Source of the DNA: Aeromonas australiensis
GTDB lineage: Bacteria; Pseudomonadota; Gammaproteobacteria; Enterobacterales; Aeromonadaceae
Length of the DNA stretch: 64,000 bases
NCBI RefSeq assembly: GCF_000819725.1
Contig: NZ_CDDH01000012.1
Location: 1-64,000 of the forward strand
Reading direction: 5' to 3'
Both the position numbers and the translations under genes were made by a program. A model generated the notes under the pieces. The model ran no database searches. It had not been told where the DNA came from and saw only the letters and a list, made by a program, of their open reading frames with translations. Below are positions 37,679 to 50,188 of the stretch, in pieces. Numbering within the stretch: position 1 is the first letter of the stretch; every line of letters starts with the position of its first letter.

Positions 37679-38152
37679 GTGGTAGCTTGCACACTCTATT
37701 TTTCTGGAACTGACTCTTTGCGCCTTATCGACAAAGTCAAACTGGTGCTGGTAACCCTGGTTATCGCCCTCACCCTGCTTTGTTCCATCGCACGAATGGA
37801 AGGCACGCTGCTACCCGTATCTCCCCACAGTGAACAGCAGCAGACTCAGGTGTTCAATCAGCTTAGCGACAGTGATGATGGCCTCATCAAGTTTGTTGGC
37901 AGCCATCAAAATCATCTGCTTCGCCTAGAACAGTCCCTGCGTGATGACCATCAACCCAAAAGTGTGGTCTATGAACTGATCATGAGCTGGTCTGCCCAGG
38001 CCATCCTGCTGTTGCTGCTCGGTTGGCTGTTACTTACGCCCGAGCTCTATCACAGACAGAGTTTTCGCGATCGCTTCGGTGCGATCCATCGGCACCATCT
38101 ACAGCGCCAACATCTCCAGTACCGCTTTACCCAGAGTTATCTGATCGCCTGA
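37679..38152 (+). CDS. Small two-helix membrane protein, unrecognised
   Basis: A 157-residue ORF with a hydrophobic helix near the N-terminus (LVLVTLVIALTLLCSIA), a periplasmic-type polar stretch of about 65 residues, a second helix (AILLLLLGWLLLTPEL) and a basic His/Arg/Gln tail (RFGAIHRHHLQRQHLQYRF). No family recognised. The GTG start at 37679 has AAGGG very close by; a later TTG before RLIDKVK is also possible. It lies between the lpoB operon and secD on the same strand. Confidence 0.55.
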   Translation: MVACTLYFSGTDSLRLIDKVKLVLVTLVIALTLLCSIARMEGTLLPVSPHSEQQQTQVFNQLSDSDDGLIKFVGSHQNHLLRLEQSLRDDHQPKSVVYELIMSWSAQAILLLLLGWLLLTPELYHRQSFRDRFGAIHRHHLQRQHLQYRFTQSYLIA

Positions 38153-38307
38153 CCCGAGGGGTTGGCGCATCGACTGTTTGTACCTCTCCTCTTCCTGACG
38201 GATCCGGCTGCTGCCTGATCCGCATCTGATGCATCCCATTTTTTGCGCCTTGCCGAGCCTTGCTGCTATGGCCAGCGCACCATTCTCCTGACAGAGGCTT
38301 ATTTGCC

Positions 38308-40110
38308 ATGAGAAAGAGCAATCGCACCATTCTTAACCGCATGAGCAAGTGGCAGTATGCACTGCTGCTGTTGATGCTGTTGACCTTTACCTTTTACTCC
38401 CTGCCCACCTTTTTTGGTGAGCAACCCTCCCTCGGCCTGCACGGACAGCAGCGCCTGACCAACCAGCAGCAGATGTTGCTGAGCGACACCCACCTGACAC
38501 CGGTCAAGGTGATCGAGCAACCTGAGCGGGTTGAGCTGGTGTTTGCCAGCCAGGGCGAGCAGCAGCGCGCCAAGCAGTTGCTGGAACAACAAGGGGTCGA
38601 CAGTGCCGCGCTGACCCTGGAGTTTCACTCCAATGCGCCGGCCTGGATCACGCGTCTGGGCGCCGATCCCATCAAGCTGGGGCTCGATCTGCGAGGCGGC
38701 TCCCAGCTGCTGATCGGGGTGGACGTGGATTTTGTTATCGACACCCAGACCAAAAATCTGGTGGATACCCTGCGTACCCGCTTCCGTGAAGCCAACCTGC
38801 GCGGCGCCAGCGTCACGCGCACGACACAAGGCGCGGTAGCCGTCACCCTGCCGGAGGTCGCCGAACAGGAGAGCTGGCTCGCCATCATCAAGGAGAGTGC
38901 CGGTACCCGTCAGGATCAGTGGAAGCTGACCCGCTCCGGCAATGATCTGAAACTGGTGCTGAGCGAGGCGGAGCGCACCCTGCTGGCCAACAATGCTGTG
39001 ACCCAGAACCTGTCGATCCTGAAAAAGCGGATCAACGAACTCGGCATCGTCGAAGCCTCGGTGGTGCGTCAAGGGCAAGATGGCATTCGTATCGAACTGC
39101 CCGGGGTACACAACCCCAAGCAGGCAAAAGAGGTGATCGGGGCCACCGCCTCCCTGGCCTTCTACGAAGCCAAAGCCGACAGCCACTTCTATATCGCCGA
39201 TCGCAACGGCCAGGCCGTCGGCATGGCACGCAAGCCGGTACTGACCGGCGAGCACATCGTCGATGCCCGCGCCAACATGGGCGAAATGGGCCAGCCCCAG
39301 GTCAATATCGTGCTCGACACCCTGGGTGGCAGCAAGATGAACCAGTTCAGTCGCCAGCACGTGGGCAAGCCGATGGCGACCGTTTTCACCGAGTACAAAA
39401 CCAACGCCCAGGGCAAACTGCGCGCCCAGAGCGAGGTGATCAACGTCGCCACCATCCAGACCGCCCTTGGCAATCAGTTCCGCATCACCGGCATTGGCAG
39501 TCTGCCGGAGGCGCAAGAGCTGGCCATGCTGCTGCGTGCCGGTGCCCTCACCGCCCCGCTCAAGATCCTCGAAGAGCGGTCTATCGGTCCGACGCTGGGG
39601 ATGCAGAATATCGAGGCAGGCTTCACCGCGCTGGCCTTCGGCATGGCAGGCATGATGCTGTTCATGATGGCCTGGTATCGCAAGTTCGGCTGGGTTGCCA
39701 TCACGGCGCTGGTCGCCAACCTGTTGATGCAGGTGGGGATGCTGGCGGTGCTGCCGGGCGCCGTGCTGACCCTGCCGGGGATCGCCGGTCTGGTGCTGAC
39801 GGTGGGCATGGCGGTGGATACCCATGTGCTGATCTTCGAGCGGATCAAGGACCGGCTGCGAGAAGGGGGATCGCTGGCCAACGCCATCGATTTTGGCTAC
39901 CGCTCAGCCTTCCACACCATTTTCGATGCCAACATCACCACCCTCATCTGTGCCGTGGTGCTCTACTCCATCGGCTCCGGGCCGCTGCAGGGCTTCTCCG
40001 TCACCCTTATTCTGGGTCTGCTCTCCAGCATGATCACCGGGATCTGGGGCACCCGCGCCATCATCAACCCCCTGTGGGGACGCAGCAGCGAGCGCGCGCT
40101 GAAGGTGTAA
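38308..40110 (+). CDS. secD: Protein translocase subunit SecD (additional copy type)
   Basis: A 600-residue inner-membrane protein. The first helix is followed by the large P1 domain (KLGLDLRGGSQLLIGVD opens it), then LKILEERSIGPTLGMQNIEAGF and five more helices. The proton-channel Asp is in VGMAVDTHVLIFERIKD, so transport coupling should work. SecDF uses ion flow to pull proteins through SecYEG. No yajC or tgt precedes it and several motifs are diverged (DTHVLIFERIKD), so it is probably a second, paralogous SecDF set like those of Vibrio. ATG 38308 is the start. Confidence 0.9.
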   Translation: MRKSNRTILNRMSKWQYALLLLMLLTFTFYSLPTFFGEQPSLGLHGQQRLTNQQQMLLSDTHLTPVKVIEQPERVELVFASQGEQQRAKQLLEQQGVDSAALTLEFHSNAPAWITRLGADPIKLGLDLRGGSQLLIGVDVDFVIDTQTKNLVDTLRTRFREANLRGASVTRTTQGAVAVTLPEVAEQESWLAIIKESAGTRQDQWKLTRSGNDLKLVLSEAERTLLANNAVTQNLSILKKRINELGIVEASVVRQGQDGIRIELPGVHNPKQAKEVIGATASLAFYEAKADSHFYIADRNGQAVGMARKPVLTGEHIVDARANMGEMGQPQVNIVLDTLGGSKMNQFSRQHVGKPMATVFTEYKTNAQGKLRAQSEVINVATIQTALGNQFRITGIGSLPEAQELAMLLRAGALTAPLKILEERSIGPTLGMQNIEAGFTALAFGMAGMMLFMMAWYRKFGWVAITALVANLLMQVGMLAVLPGAVLTLPGIAGLVLTVGMAVDTHVLIFERIKDRLREGGSLANAIDFGYRSAFHTIFDANITTLICAVVLYSIGSGPLQGFSVTLILGLLSSMITGIWGTRAIINPLWGRSSERALKV

Positions 40111-40260
40111 CGGGACAGCTGTCCCTCTGATGAGCAGCTTTGGCGGCGGTATCGGCCATGGATATGGCCGGGGCATGCCAAAGCAGAACCTTTTCCCCGG
40201 CGTGTTGCGACACGTCGTGATGGGCCAACAGCCTGATGCTGGCTGGCCAAGGAGAGAATT

Positions 40261-41178
40261 ATGTTGAGAATGATCGTTGCCATGGGGCTGACCCGTTGGC
40301 GCTATATCGGCCTGTGGGCTTCCATCATGCTGACCGTGGCCAGCGTCGCCATCTTGCTGGTGAACGGCCTGACCCTGGGGCTCGATTTTACCGGCGGGGT
40401 GCTGCTGGAGTTTCATATCCAGACCCTGAAAGAGGCCCATGAGCTCAATGCCATGCTGGTCTCACCGCTGGCGGGCGCCGTTGAGCTGAGCTCCGCCGGT
40501 ATTCCCGGCGAGTGGTTGATCAAGTTGCCCCCCCACGAACTGCCCTGGCCCGCGGCGGATCTCGCCACCATGCTGACCCAGCAGCTGGGGATGCCGGTCG
40601 AGCTGTTGCGCACCACTATCGTTGGCCCTCAGGTGGGTGCCGAGCTGTTCCAGCAGGGGATGCTGGCGGTGCTGGTGGCGTCGCTGGCGATGTCGGCCTA
40701 TCTGGCGTTTCGCTTCGAGTGGCGTCAGGCCATCGGCATCCTGCTCTCGGTGGTCCATGACGCCATCGTCGCACTGGGAGTGCTGTCACTCTTTCAGATC
40801 GAATTCGATCTGAACATTATCGCCGGGCTGATGGCGGTGATCGGCTACTCCCTCAACGACAGCATCGTCATCTCGGACAGGCTGCGTGACCTGTTGAGTT
40901 CGCGCACCCAGATGGGGATCCATGAGTGCTCCGATGTGGCGATCAAGGCGACCTTCAGCCGCACCATGATCACCTCGGGTACCACCCTGTTTACCGTGGG
41001 CGCCCTGCTGCTGTTTGGTGGTGATGCCCTCTACGGCTTCTCCTTCACCCTGTTTGCCGGGATCCTGGTGGGCACCGTCTCTTCCATCACCGTCGCCTCG
41101 ACCGTGCAGGAGCTGCTGGGCCTCACCCCGCAGGCCTATCAGAAAAAAAATGATGAGTCGCTGGCCAACGCAGCATGA
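40261..41178 (+). CDS. secF: Protein translocase subunit SecF (additional copy type)
   Basis: A 305-residue partner of the preceding SecD. It has the first helix then LGLDFTGGVLLEF, the RTTIVGPQVGAELFQQG segment before TM2, and the functional Asp in IGYSLNDSIVISDRLRD. FSRTMITSGTTLFTVGALLLFGG matches the conserved TM5 region. The usual NDTVVVFDRIRE is altered to NDSIVISDRLRD. It lies 150 bases after secD, more than the usual close spacing; AAGGAGAG precedes its ATG. Confidence 0.9.
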   Translation: MLRMIVAMGLTRWRYIGLWASIMLTVASVAILLVNGLTLGLDFTGGVLLEFHIQTLKEAHELNAMLVSPLAGAVELSSAGIPGEWLIKLPPHELPWPAADLATMLTQQLGMPVELLRTTIVGPQVGAELFQQGMLAVLVASLAMSAYLAFRFEWRQAIGILLSVVHDAIVALGVLSLFQIEFDLNIIAGLMAVIGYSLNDSIVISDRLRDLLSSRTQMGIHECSDVAIKATFSRTMITSGTTLFTVGALLLFGGDALYGFSFTLFAGILVGTVSSITVASTVQELLGLTPQAYQKKNDESLANAA

Positions 41179-41199
41179 CTCCGGGTGGTTGCTTATTGC

Positions 41200-41220
41200 G
41201 CCCCTGCCAATGGCAGGGGC
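41200..41220 (+). terminator. Terminator after secF
   Basis: GCCCCTGCCA and TGGCAGGGGC form a near-perfect hairpin 22 bases after the secF stop; the following TTACTG is only weakly T-rich. Confidence 0.6.
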
Positions 41221-41413
41221 TTACTGCGACATCCATCGGTTAGATCCACAAGAAGGCGCAGGCAACTTGTCAACAAGGGGAATGTCAGGGTTTGCGACTA
41301 ATAACAAATAGGTCATTTTATTACGTTTAAAACTTTAAAGTGTGACTGAAAGCACTTTCTTTAGGGCTCAAAAGCGGCAACATTGTGGTGATTTATCTAC
41401 AAAGGGATATGAG

Positions 41414-42730
41414 ATGTTGTTACAACCTGCCAATACAGCAAAATCCAGACAGTTGCTGAACGAGACCATGGCTTTGGTGCTCGCAGGAGGGCGGGGGAGT
41501 CGCCTCAAACAGTTAACCGACAACCGTGCCAAGCCTGCTGTTCATTTCGGCGGCAAGTTCCGCATCATCGATTTCGTACTCTCCAACTGCATCAACTCCG
41601 GTATCCGTCGGGTCGGTGTCGTGACCCAGTACAAATCCCACAGCCTGTTGCGCCATCTCCAATCGGGCTGGTCTTTCCTGCGTTACCAGATGAACGAGTT
41701 TATCGATCTGCTCCCTGCCCAGCAGCGGGTGGATGAGGTGAACTGGTATCGGGGGACCGCCGATGCGGTCTACCAGAATCTGGATATCATTCGTGATCAC
41801 GCCCCCAAATATGTCGTGGTGCTGGCAGGGGATCACATCTACAAGATGGATTACGCCGCCATGCTGCTCGACCATGTCAATATGGGGGCCAAGGTGACGG
41901 TCGCCTGTATCGAGGTGCCACGCAGTGAAGCGAGTGCCTTCGGAGTGATGGCGGTAGATGATGATCGCAAGATCAACGCCTTTGTCGAGAAGCCTGCCAA
42001 CCCGCCCGCCATGCCGGGCAAGGAAGATACCGCACTGGCCTCCATGGGGGTCTATATCTTCGATGCCGAGTATCTCTATCAGCTGCTGGAAGAGGACATT
42101 GCCAACGAGCAGTCTCACCACGATTTCGGGATGGATGTGATCCCCCGCGTGGTCAATGAGGGCACAGCATTTGCCCACCCGTTTGGCATGTCCTGCGTCG
42201 GCTGCTCGACAGACCGCCGCCCCTACTGGCGCGATGTGGGCACGGTGGACTCCTTCTGGGAGGCCAATATGGATCTCGCCTCTGTGACTCCGGAGCTCGA
42301 CATCTACGATCAGGATTGGCCCATCTGGACCAGTCAGAACATGACTCCGCCCGCCAAGTTTGTGCAGGACAGAAACGGCCAGCACGGCATGACCATCAAC
42401 TCGATGTTCTCCGGCGGCACCATCGTCAGCGGCTCCTTTATCCTGAGTTCGGTGCTCTTTACCAATGTGCGGGTTCACTCTTTCTGCACCCTGGATCAGG
42501 CGGTGATCTTCCCGGGTGTGGAGATCGGTGCCGGTTGCCGACTGCGCCGGGTGGTGATCGACAAGGGATGCAAGCTGCCGGAAGGGATGGTGATCGGTGA
42601 AAATGCCGATGAAGATGCCCGCCGCTTCCATCGCTCCGAACAGGGGATCGTTCTGGTCACCAAACCCATGCTTGATGCCCTGGCAAAGACGCAACACAAA
42701 CGTGCGGTAGAACAAACCGTGCCGGCATAA
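41414..42730 (+). CDS. glgC: Glucose-1-phosphate adenylyltransferase
   Basis: A 438-residue ADP-glucose pyrophosphorylase, the committed step of glycogen synthesis. It has the nucleotide loop [42 protein letters not shown] (catalytic Asp), and FVEKP (glucose-1-phosphate lysine). The C-terminal left-handed beta-helix holds the allosteric site ([19 protein letters not shown]). ATG 41414 follows AAAGGG; a GTG 72 bases upstream extends the frame without family support. The other glycogen genes are not in the window. Confidence 0.94.
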   Translation: MLLQPANTAKSRQLLNETMALVLAGGRGSRLKQLTDNRAKPAVHFGGKFRIIDFVLSNCINSGIRRVGVVTQYKSHSLLRHLQSGWSFLRYQMNEFIDLLPAQQRVDEVNWYRGTADAVYQNLDIIRDHAPKYVVVLAGDHIYKMDYAAMLLDHVNMGAKVTVACIEVPRSEASAFGVMAVDDDRKINAFVEKPANPPAMPGKEDTALASMGVYIFDAEYLYQLLEEDIANEQSHHDFGMDVIPRVVNEGTAFAHPFGMSCVGCSTDRRPYWRDVGTVDSFWEANMDLASVTPELDIYDQDWPIWTSQNMTPPAKFVQDRNGQHGMTINSMFSGGTIVSGSFILSSVLFTNVRVHSFCTLDQAVIFPGVEIGAGCRLRRVVIDKGCKLPEGMVIGENADEDARRFHRSEQGIVLVTKPMLDALAKTQHKRAVEQTVPA

Positions 42731-42764
42731 CGCGCCATTTAGCACGGTTATCGCAGCCGAAAAC

Positions 42765-42792
42765 GGGAGCCCTTGCAGGCTCCCATTTTTTT
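42765..42792 (+). terminator. Terminator after glgC
   Basis: GGGAGCC (42765-42771) and GGCTCCC (42778-42784) with a 6-nt loop, followed by A and seven T residues: a textbook intrinsic terminator. Confidence 0.9.
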
Positions 42793-42824
42793 ACTGTCAC
42801 GAGACCGGCCATGCGGCAGCCAAC

Positions 42825-42842
42825 CGTAAACATAAGATTACA
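42825..42842. promoter_or_regulatory. TyrR-box-like site, distal
   Basis: CGTAAA-N6-ATTACA, 16 of the 18 positions spanned fitting the TyrR consensus TGTAAA-N6-TTTACA, including the essential G and C 14 bases apart. Located 228 bases before aroF. Confidence 0.5.
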
Positions 42843-43002
42843 AAAAAAACCTTCCCATGAACCAAAAATGGTAATTCATCCAAATTTCTGGTGATGAGCA
42901 GCACGTTTATATTGCCATAAGGCTACTTAATTCCTTATTCACACTTGAATATTGGCGTTTCATTGGTATTGTGGTGGCCACCCGTAACGAAAAAAGAACT
43001 TT

Positions 43003-43020
43003 CGTAAATAAAAAATTACA
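43003..43020. promoter_or_regulatory. TyrR-box-like site, proximal
   Basis: The same half sites as the distal box (CGTAAA-N6-ATTACA), 49 bases before the aroF start and exactly 178 bp from the distal box, about 17 helical turns, so both would face the same side of the DNA. Confidence 0.5.
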
Positions 43021-43069
43021 GCTAGTGGTATTAAAACCAGCGTGCTGACTGTGGCGAGGCAAAGAGGCT

Positions 43070-44143
43070 ATGCAACGAGATCCCCTGAACAATATCCATA
43101 TCCAGTCCGAACAAGTGATGATCACCCCTGCCCAGCTCAAGGAGAAGTTACCCATCTCCGATAAGGCTCTGGCATTCGTGCAAGGGGCCCGCACTACCAT
43201 CGCCAACATCATTCATCGTCGCGATCACCGCCTGCTGGTGATCTGTGGTCCCTGCTCCATCCACGACATGGACGCCGCCAAAGCATACGCAACCCGGCTC
43301 AAAGCATTGCATGATGCCTACCAAGACTCGCTCTACATCGTCATGCGGGTCTACTTTGAGAAGCCACGCACCACGGTCGGCTGGAAAGGGTTTATCAACG
43401 ACCCCAATCTGGATGGCACCTTCAATGTGGAGTTAGGGCTACACCGGGCCCGCGAGTTGCTCTGCTGGCTGGCGGAGCTGGAGTTGCCGCTGGCCACCGA
43501 AGCGCTCGATCCCATCAGCCCGCAATACCTGGCTGAGCTCTTCTCCTGGTCAGCCATTGGGGCCCGCACCACCGAATCCCAGACCCACAGAGAGATGGCG
43601 TCCGGCCTCTCCATGCCGGTGGGCTTCAAGAACGGCACCGATGGTAATCTCGGCACCGCCATCAATGCGCTGCAGGCGGCCTCCTCCCCTCACGCCTTTA
43701 TGGGGATCAACCAGCAGGGCCAGGTTGCGCTGCTGCAGACCCAGGGCAACCCGGATGGCCACGTGATCCTGCGCGGCGGCAAACATCCCAACTATGACTC
43801 GGTCAATGTGTCGCTGGCGGAAGAGGCGCTGGAGCAAGCGGGCCTGCTGCCCAGCCTGGTGGTGGATTGCAGCCATGGCAACTCCAGCAAGGATCACCGC
43901 CTGCAGCCCAAGGTGGCGGACAACGTGATCCACCAGATCCAGGAGGGCAACCGTTCAATCATCGGAGTGATGCTCGAATCCAACCTGTTCGAAGGTAACC
44001 AGTCCAGCGAGCAGCCCAAGTGCGAGATGCGCTACGGCGTCTCCATCACCGATGCCTGTATAGACTGGGAGACCACGGATGCGCTGCTGGCCCGCTGCCA
44101 CAGCCAGTTGCAAGCACCACTTTTGGCCAGAACCAGAGCATAA
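43070..44143 (+). CDS. aroF: 3-deoxy-7-phosphoheptulonate synthase, AroF type
   Basis: A 357-residue class I DAHP synthase (PEP plus erythrose 4-phosphate), the first step of aromatic amino-acid synthesis. It shows LLVICGPCSIHD (metal-binding Cys), FEKPRTTVGWKG, SAIGARTTESQTHRE, GFKNGTDG and VDCSHGNSSKDH. Adjacency to tyrA and two TyrR-like boxes upstream identify it as the tyrosine-sensitive form. AAAGAGG precedes the ATG. A second DAHP synthase (aroH type) lies at 58.5 kb. Confidence 0.93.
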   Translation: MQRDPLNNIHIQSEQVMITPAQLKEKLPISDKALAFVQGARTTIANIIHRRDHRLLVICGPCSIHDMDAAKAYATRLKALHDAYQDSLYIVMRVYFEKPRTTVGWKGFINDPNLDGTFNVELGLHRARELLCWLAELELPLATEALDPISPQYLAELFSWSAIGARTTESQTHREMASGLSMPVGFKNGTDGNLGTAINALQAASSPHAFMGINQQGQVALLQTQGNPDGHVILRGGKHPNYDSVNVSLAEEALEQAGLLPSLVVDCSHGNSSKDHRLQPKVADNVIHQIQEGNRSIIGVMLESNLFEGNQSSEQPKCEMRYGVSITDACIDWETTDALLARCHSQLQAPLLARTRA

Positions 44144-44178
44144 GCCGTGGTATCTTGTTGTAACTGATTGAACCATAG

Positions 44179-44210
44179 AGGTATCACTGTTCACGCGGTG
44201 ATACCTTGTT
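44179..44210 (+). terminator. Hairpin between aroF and tyrA (possible attenuator)
   Basis: AGGTATCAC (44179-44187) pairs with GTGATACCT (44198-44206), followed by TGTT. GGTATC also occurs at 44149-44154, so GATACC could pair with either copy. This leaves a choice of folds in the aroF-tyrA transcript. Confidence 0.45.
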
Positions 44211-44261
44211 GCCTCTTGAATTTCAGGGCGTCGCTGCGGGCGGCGCCGGTAGGGACCGGAC

Positions 44262-45401
44262 ATGGCTGAAGAGTTGAATGCCCTCAGGGACAAGATAGAT
44301 GTGGTGGACCAGCAGCTGATTGATCTGCTGGCTGCCCGTCTGGCGCTGGTGGGGGAAGTGGGGGAAGTGAAGAGTCGGCACGGCCTGCCCATCTATGCAC
44401 CGGATCGGGAGGCGAGCATGCTGGCCCGCCGCCGCGCCGAGGCCGAACAGCTGGGAGTACCCGGGGATCTCATCGAGGATGTGCTGCGCCGGGTGATGCG
44501 CGAATCCTACATTCTCGAGTCCGCCAGTGAAAAAGATAACCACTTCAAGTGCATGAAGCCGGATCTTGGCAAGGTGGTCATCATCGGCGGTCAGGGCCAG
44601 CTGGGCCGCCTGTTTGGCAACCTGTTCAGCCTCTCTGGCTACCGGGTCGAGACCCTGGAGCAAGCCGACTGGCCCCGTGCTGACGAGCTCCTCGCAGGTG
44701 CCGGTCTGGTGATGGTGGCGGTGCCCATCGATATCACCTGCCAGGTGATCGATCGGCTCGGCAACCTGCCCCCCCACTGCCTGCTGGTGGATGTCACCAG
44801 CGTGAAGGCGGCGCCGCTTGAACATATGCTGGCGGTACATCAGGGGCCGGTATTGGGACTGCACCCCATGTTCGGGCCGGATGTGGCGAGCCTCGCCAAG
44901 CAGGTGATTGTCTGCTGTCAAGGGCGCGAGCCCGCCGCCAGCCAGTGGTTGCTGGATCAGATGACTATCTGGGGGGCGCGTTTGCAACAGGTAGAAGCCA
45001 GGGCCCACGATGAGGCGATGACCCTCATCCAGGCGCTGCGCCACTTCGCTACTTTTGCCTATGGCTGGCACCTCTCCCGGGAGCAGGCCAACATCGACCG
45101 CCTGCTGGCGTTGAGCTCCCCCATCTACCGGCTGGAGCTCGCTATGGTGGGGCGGCTGTTTGCCCAAGATCCCCACCTCTATGCCGATATCATTTTGTCA
45201 TCACCGCAGAATCTGGCGATGATCCGCCGCTACTACCAAAACTTTGGCGAAGCGCTGGGGCTGCTGGAGCGGGGGGACAGGGATGGCTTCATCGCAGCCT
45301 TCTCACAGGTCTCCGGTTTCTTCGGCGAACACGCCGACCAGTTCCTGCGGGAAAGCCGTATGCTGCTGGCCCAGGCCAACGATCGCCGCCAACACGGCTG
45401 A
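44262..45401 (+). CDS. tyrA: Bifunctional chorismate mutase / prephenate dehydrogenase
   Basis: A 379-residue T-protein. Residues 1-90 are an AroQ chorismate mutase ([20 protein letters not shown], with APDREASML). Then the Rossmann dehydrogenase starts at [18 protein letters not shown], with [11 protein letters not shown] (the substrate His) and the helical dimerisation region containing [12 protein letters not shown], which governs tyrosine inhibition. It converts chorismate to 4-hydroxyphenylpyruvate. TAGGGA precedes ATG 44262. Same transcription unit as aroF. Confidence 0.95.
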   Translation: MAEELNALRDKIDVVDQQLIDLLAARLALVGEVGEVKSRHGLPIYAPDREASMLARRRAEAEQLGVPGDLIEDVLRRVMRESYILESASEKDNHFKCMKPDLGKVVIIGGQGQLGRLFGNLFSLSGYRVETLEQADWPRADELLAGAGLVMVAVPIDITCQVIDRLGNLPPHCLLVDVTSVKAAPLEHMLAVHQGPVLGLHPMFGPDVASLAKQVIVCCQGREPAASQWLLDQMTIWGARLQQVEARAHDEAMTLIQALRHFATFAYGWHLSREQANIDRLLALSSPIYRLELAMVGRLFAQDPHLYADIILSSPQNLAMIRRYYQNFGEALGLLERGDRDGFIAAFSQVSGFFGEHADQFLRESRMLLAQANDRRQHG

Positions 45402-45448
45402 CTCTGCCAACAAGAGCAATCCCTCATCAATAGCACGTCAAACCTGCC

Positions 45449-45479
45449 AGCGGGTTGCCATTCTCTGAGGCAACCCGCT
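45449..45479 (+). terminator. Terminator after tyrA
   Basis: An 11-bp perfect stem (AGCGGGTTGCC with GGCAACCCGCT, loop of 9), 48 bases beyond the tyrA stop. Confidence 0.7.
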
Positions 45480-45502
45480 TGATTGGCTATCTGTAAACTG
45501 CA

Positions 45503-46666
45503 CTACCTGATTGTGGCCATCTTTCTGACACACGCCTGCTCCCTTTCATCCACCCGCTTGGCAAACCAGGCTGTGGTGAGATTGCGGGTGATTTTCGGAC
45601 TCTTTAGCTGAATACCGGGCAGGATGGCGCGGGGCTGTCGCTTGCCCGCTTGCTTGTCGGCCAGGGTAAAGATGCGATGGTAGAGATCGGTCTTGGCGAA
45701 TTCGGCGCTATCCCCTTTGCGCAGGCTCTGGCGAATCGCCTGTTTGCTCATATTGACCCGGCTGGCGAGGCTGTAGACGGCCAGTTCGGTGTTGCCCGGC
45801 AGATCCGAGTCATAGCGGATCAGATCCCCGTCCAGCGCCAGTGGCTTGCCACTCAAGCGGCTGACGGCGGCCTGAAAAGCGGCATTGCGGCTGGCATACC
45901 AGCCGGCGTTGAAGTCGGCAAAGCGGTAGAGGGTATCCGGGTAGTCAGCGGGATAACCGAAGATATGTTTGGTGCCAAACCAGATGCCGCCGCGACGGGT
46001 AAAGACTTCGTGGCGAATGGACTCCTTGACAGGATAGGGGTAGCCACGGGCATTGGCCTCGGCAAAGGCCACGCTCACCTGCATCGGGCCGCCGGTACGC
46101 ACCGGGTTGAGGTTGCCAAACAGCGTCTTGCCCATCGGTAACATGCCGATCATGTCTTCGAAAATTTCGCTCATCTCCCGCTCGGTACGCAACTTGTCGA
46201 TCCGCTCGGCGTAACTCTTGCCGGTGGGCGAGTTGATGGAGAGCGCGGCCCGTACCATAAACTCGGGGATCAGCAGCTTGCTGGCGCGGGCGTTGATCTC
46301 TTTCCAGGCGATCTTGTTGAGATTGGGCACCACAGGGTCGGCCTGATAGGTCGCCTCCTGCTCCGCCACCGCCAGCACGCTACAGACGTTGTGATCATTA
46401 ACCATCACCCCCTGGGTGGTGAGCGCCGTCACCACGTCGTTGGCCCAGCCCTGTTTGTCAGGCACCTGACGGGGCAAGAAGCGCACGATGCGACTTTTCA
46501 TATCCGCCGGTTTGCGCGGCTGCATGGCAGGCGGCGTTTTGGGGGGGCTCACGCTCGCCTCTTTGGCAGGCGCCGAGGCGGGATCACTGGCACAACCGGC
46601 CAGCAGCAGGGCAGAGCAGAAGGCAATAAGACGACAGAAAGGCAACGCGGTCATATGCATATCCAT
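45503..46666 (-). CDS. DUF1615 family lipoprotein (YaiW-like)
   Basis: A 387-residue envelope lipoprotein, with leader LIAFCSALLLAGC (good lipobox), a Pro/Ala/Lys-rich linker, then a conserved domain. This domain contains GWANDVVTALTTQGV, VCSVLAVAEQEATYQADP (a lysozyme-like Glu segment), MQVSVAFAEANARGYPY, and FADFNAGWYASRNAAFQ. This is the DUF1615 pattern found in E. coli YaiW, a surface lipoprotein. The internal motifs resemble lytic-transglycosylase-like folds, but activity is not shown. ATG 46666 is chosen; later ATGs at 46660 and 46654 also precede the leader. Confidence 0.75.
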   Translation of the reverse strand: MDMHMTALPFCRLIAFCSALLLAGCASDPASAPAKEASVSPPKTPPAMQPRKPADMKSRIVRFLPRQVPDKQGWANDVVTALTTQGVMVNDHNVCSVLAVAEQEATYQADPVVPNLNKIAWKEINARASKLLIPEFMVRAALSINSPTGKSYAERIDKLRTEREMSEIFEDMIGMLPMGKTLFGNLNPVRTGGPMQVSVAFAEANARGYPYPVKESIRHEVFTRRGGIWFGTKHIFGYPADYPDTLYRFADFNAGWYASRNAAFQAAVSRLSGKPLALDGDLIRYDSDLPGNTELAVYSLASRVNMSKQAIRQSLRKGDSAEFAKTDLYHRIFTLADKQAGKRQPRAILPGIQLKSPKITRNLTTAWFAKRVDEREQACVRKMATIR

Positions 46667-46882
46667 TTTTGTAGGCCCGACAGGCTGCGCCGCTGGCACT
46701 GTACTGACAAGCAAAGTGGGGTCATTGTAGAGGATTGCCTGCTGCAGTTGAAACCCGCGCTCTCAGCATCCCCTCCCCTTGCCTGCTGTAGCCACCCCAC
46801 GCGCCATCCGTTGTCTGCGATGGGGAAGACATGACCTTCCTCAATGGCTCACCCGGCCCGAGCCGAACAGTGAACGCCAGAT

Positions 46883-46915
46883 AAAAAGAAACCCCCGCCA
46901 TCGCTGGCGGGGGTT
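46883..46915 (-). terminator. Terminator after carB
   Basis: AACCCCCGCCA (46890-46900) pairs with TGGCGGGGGTT (46905-46915, loop TCGC), and the minus strand continues with CTTTTTATC. Confidence 0.85.
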
Positions 46916-46943
46916 GGTCGTCTGGCAAGTCAGGCTCAAAACC

Positions 46944-50168
<3,225 letters not shown>

Positions 50169-50188
50169 GAAACTCTTTCCTCTTTTCC

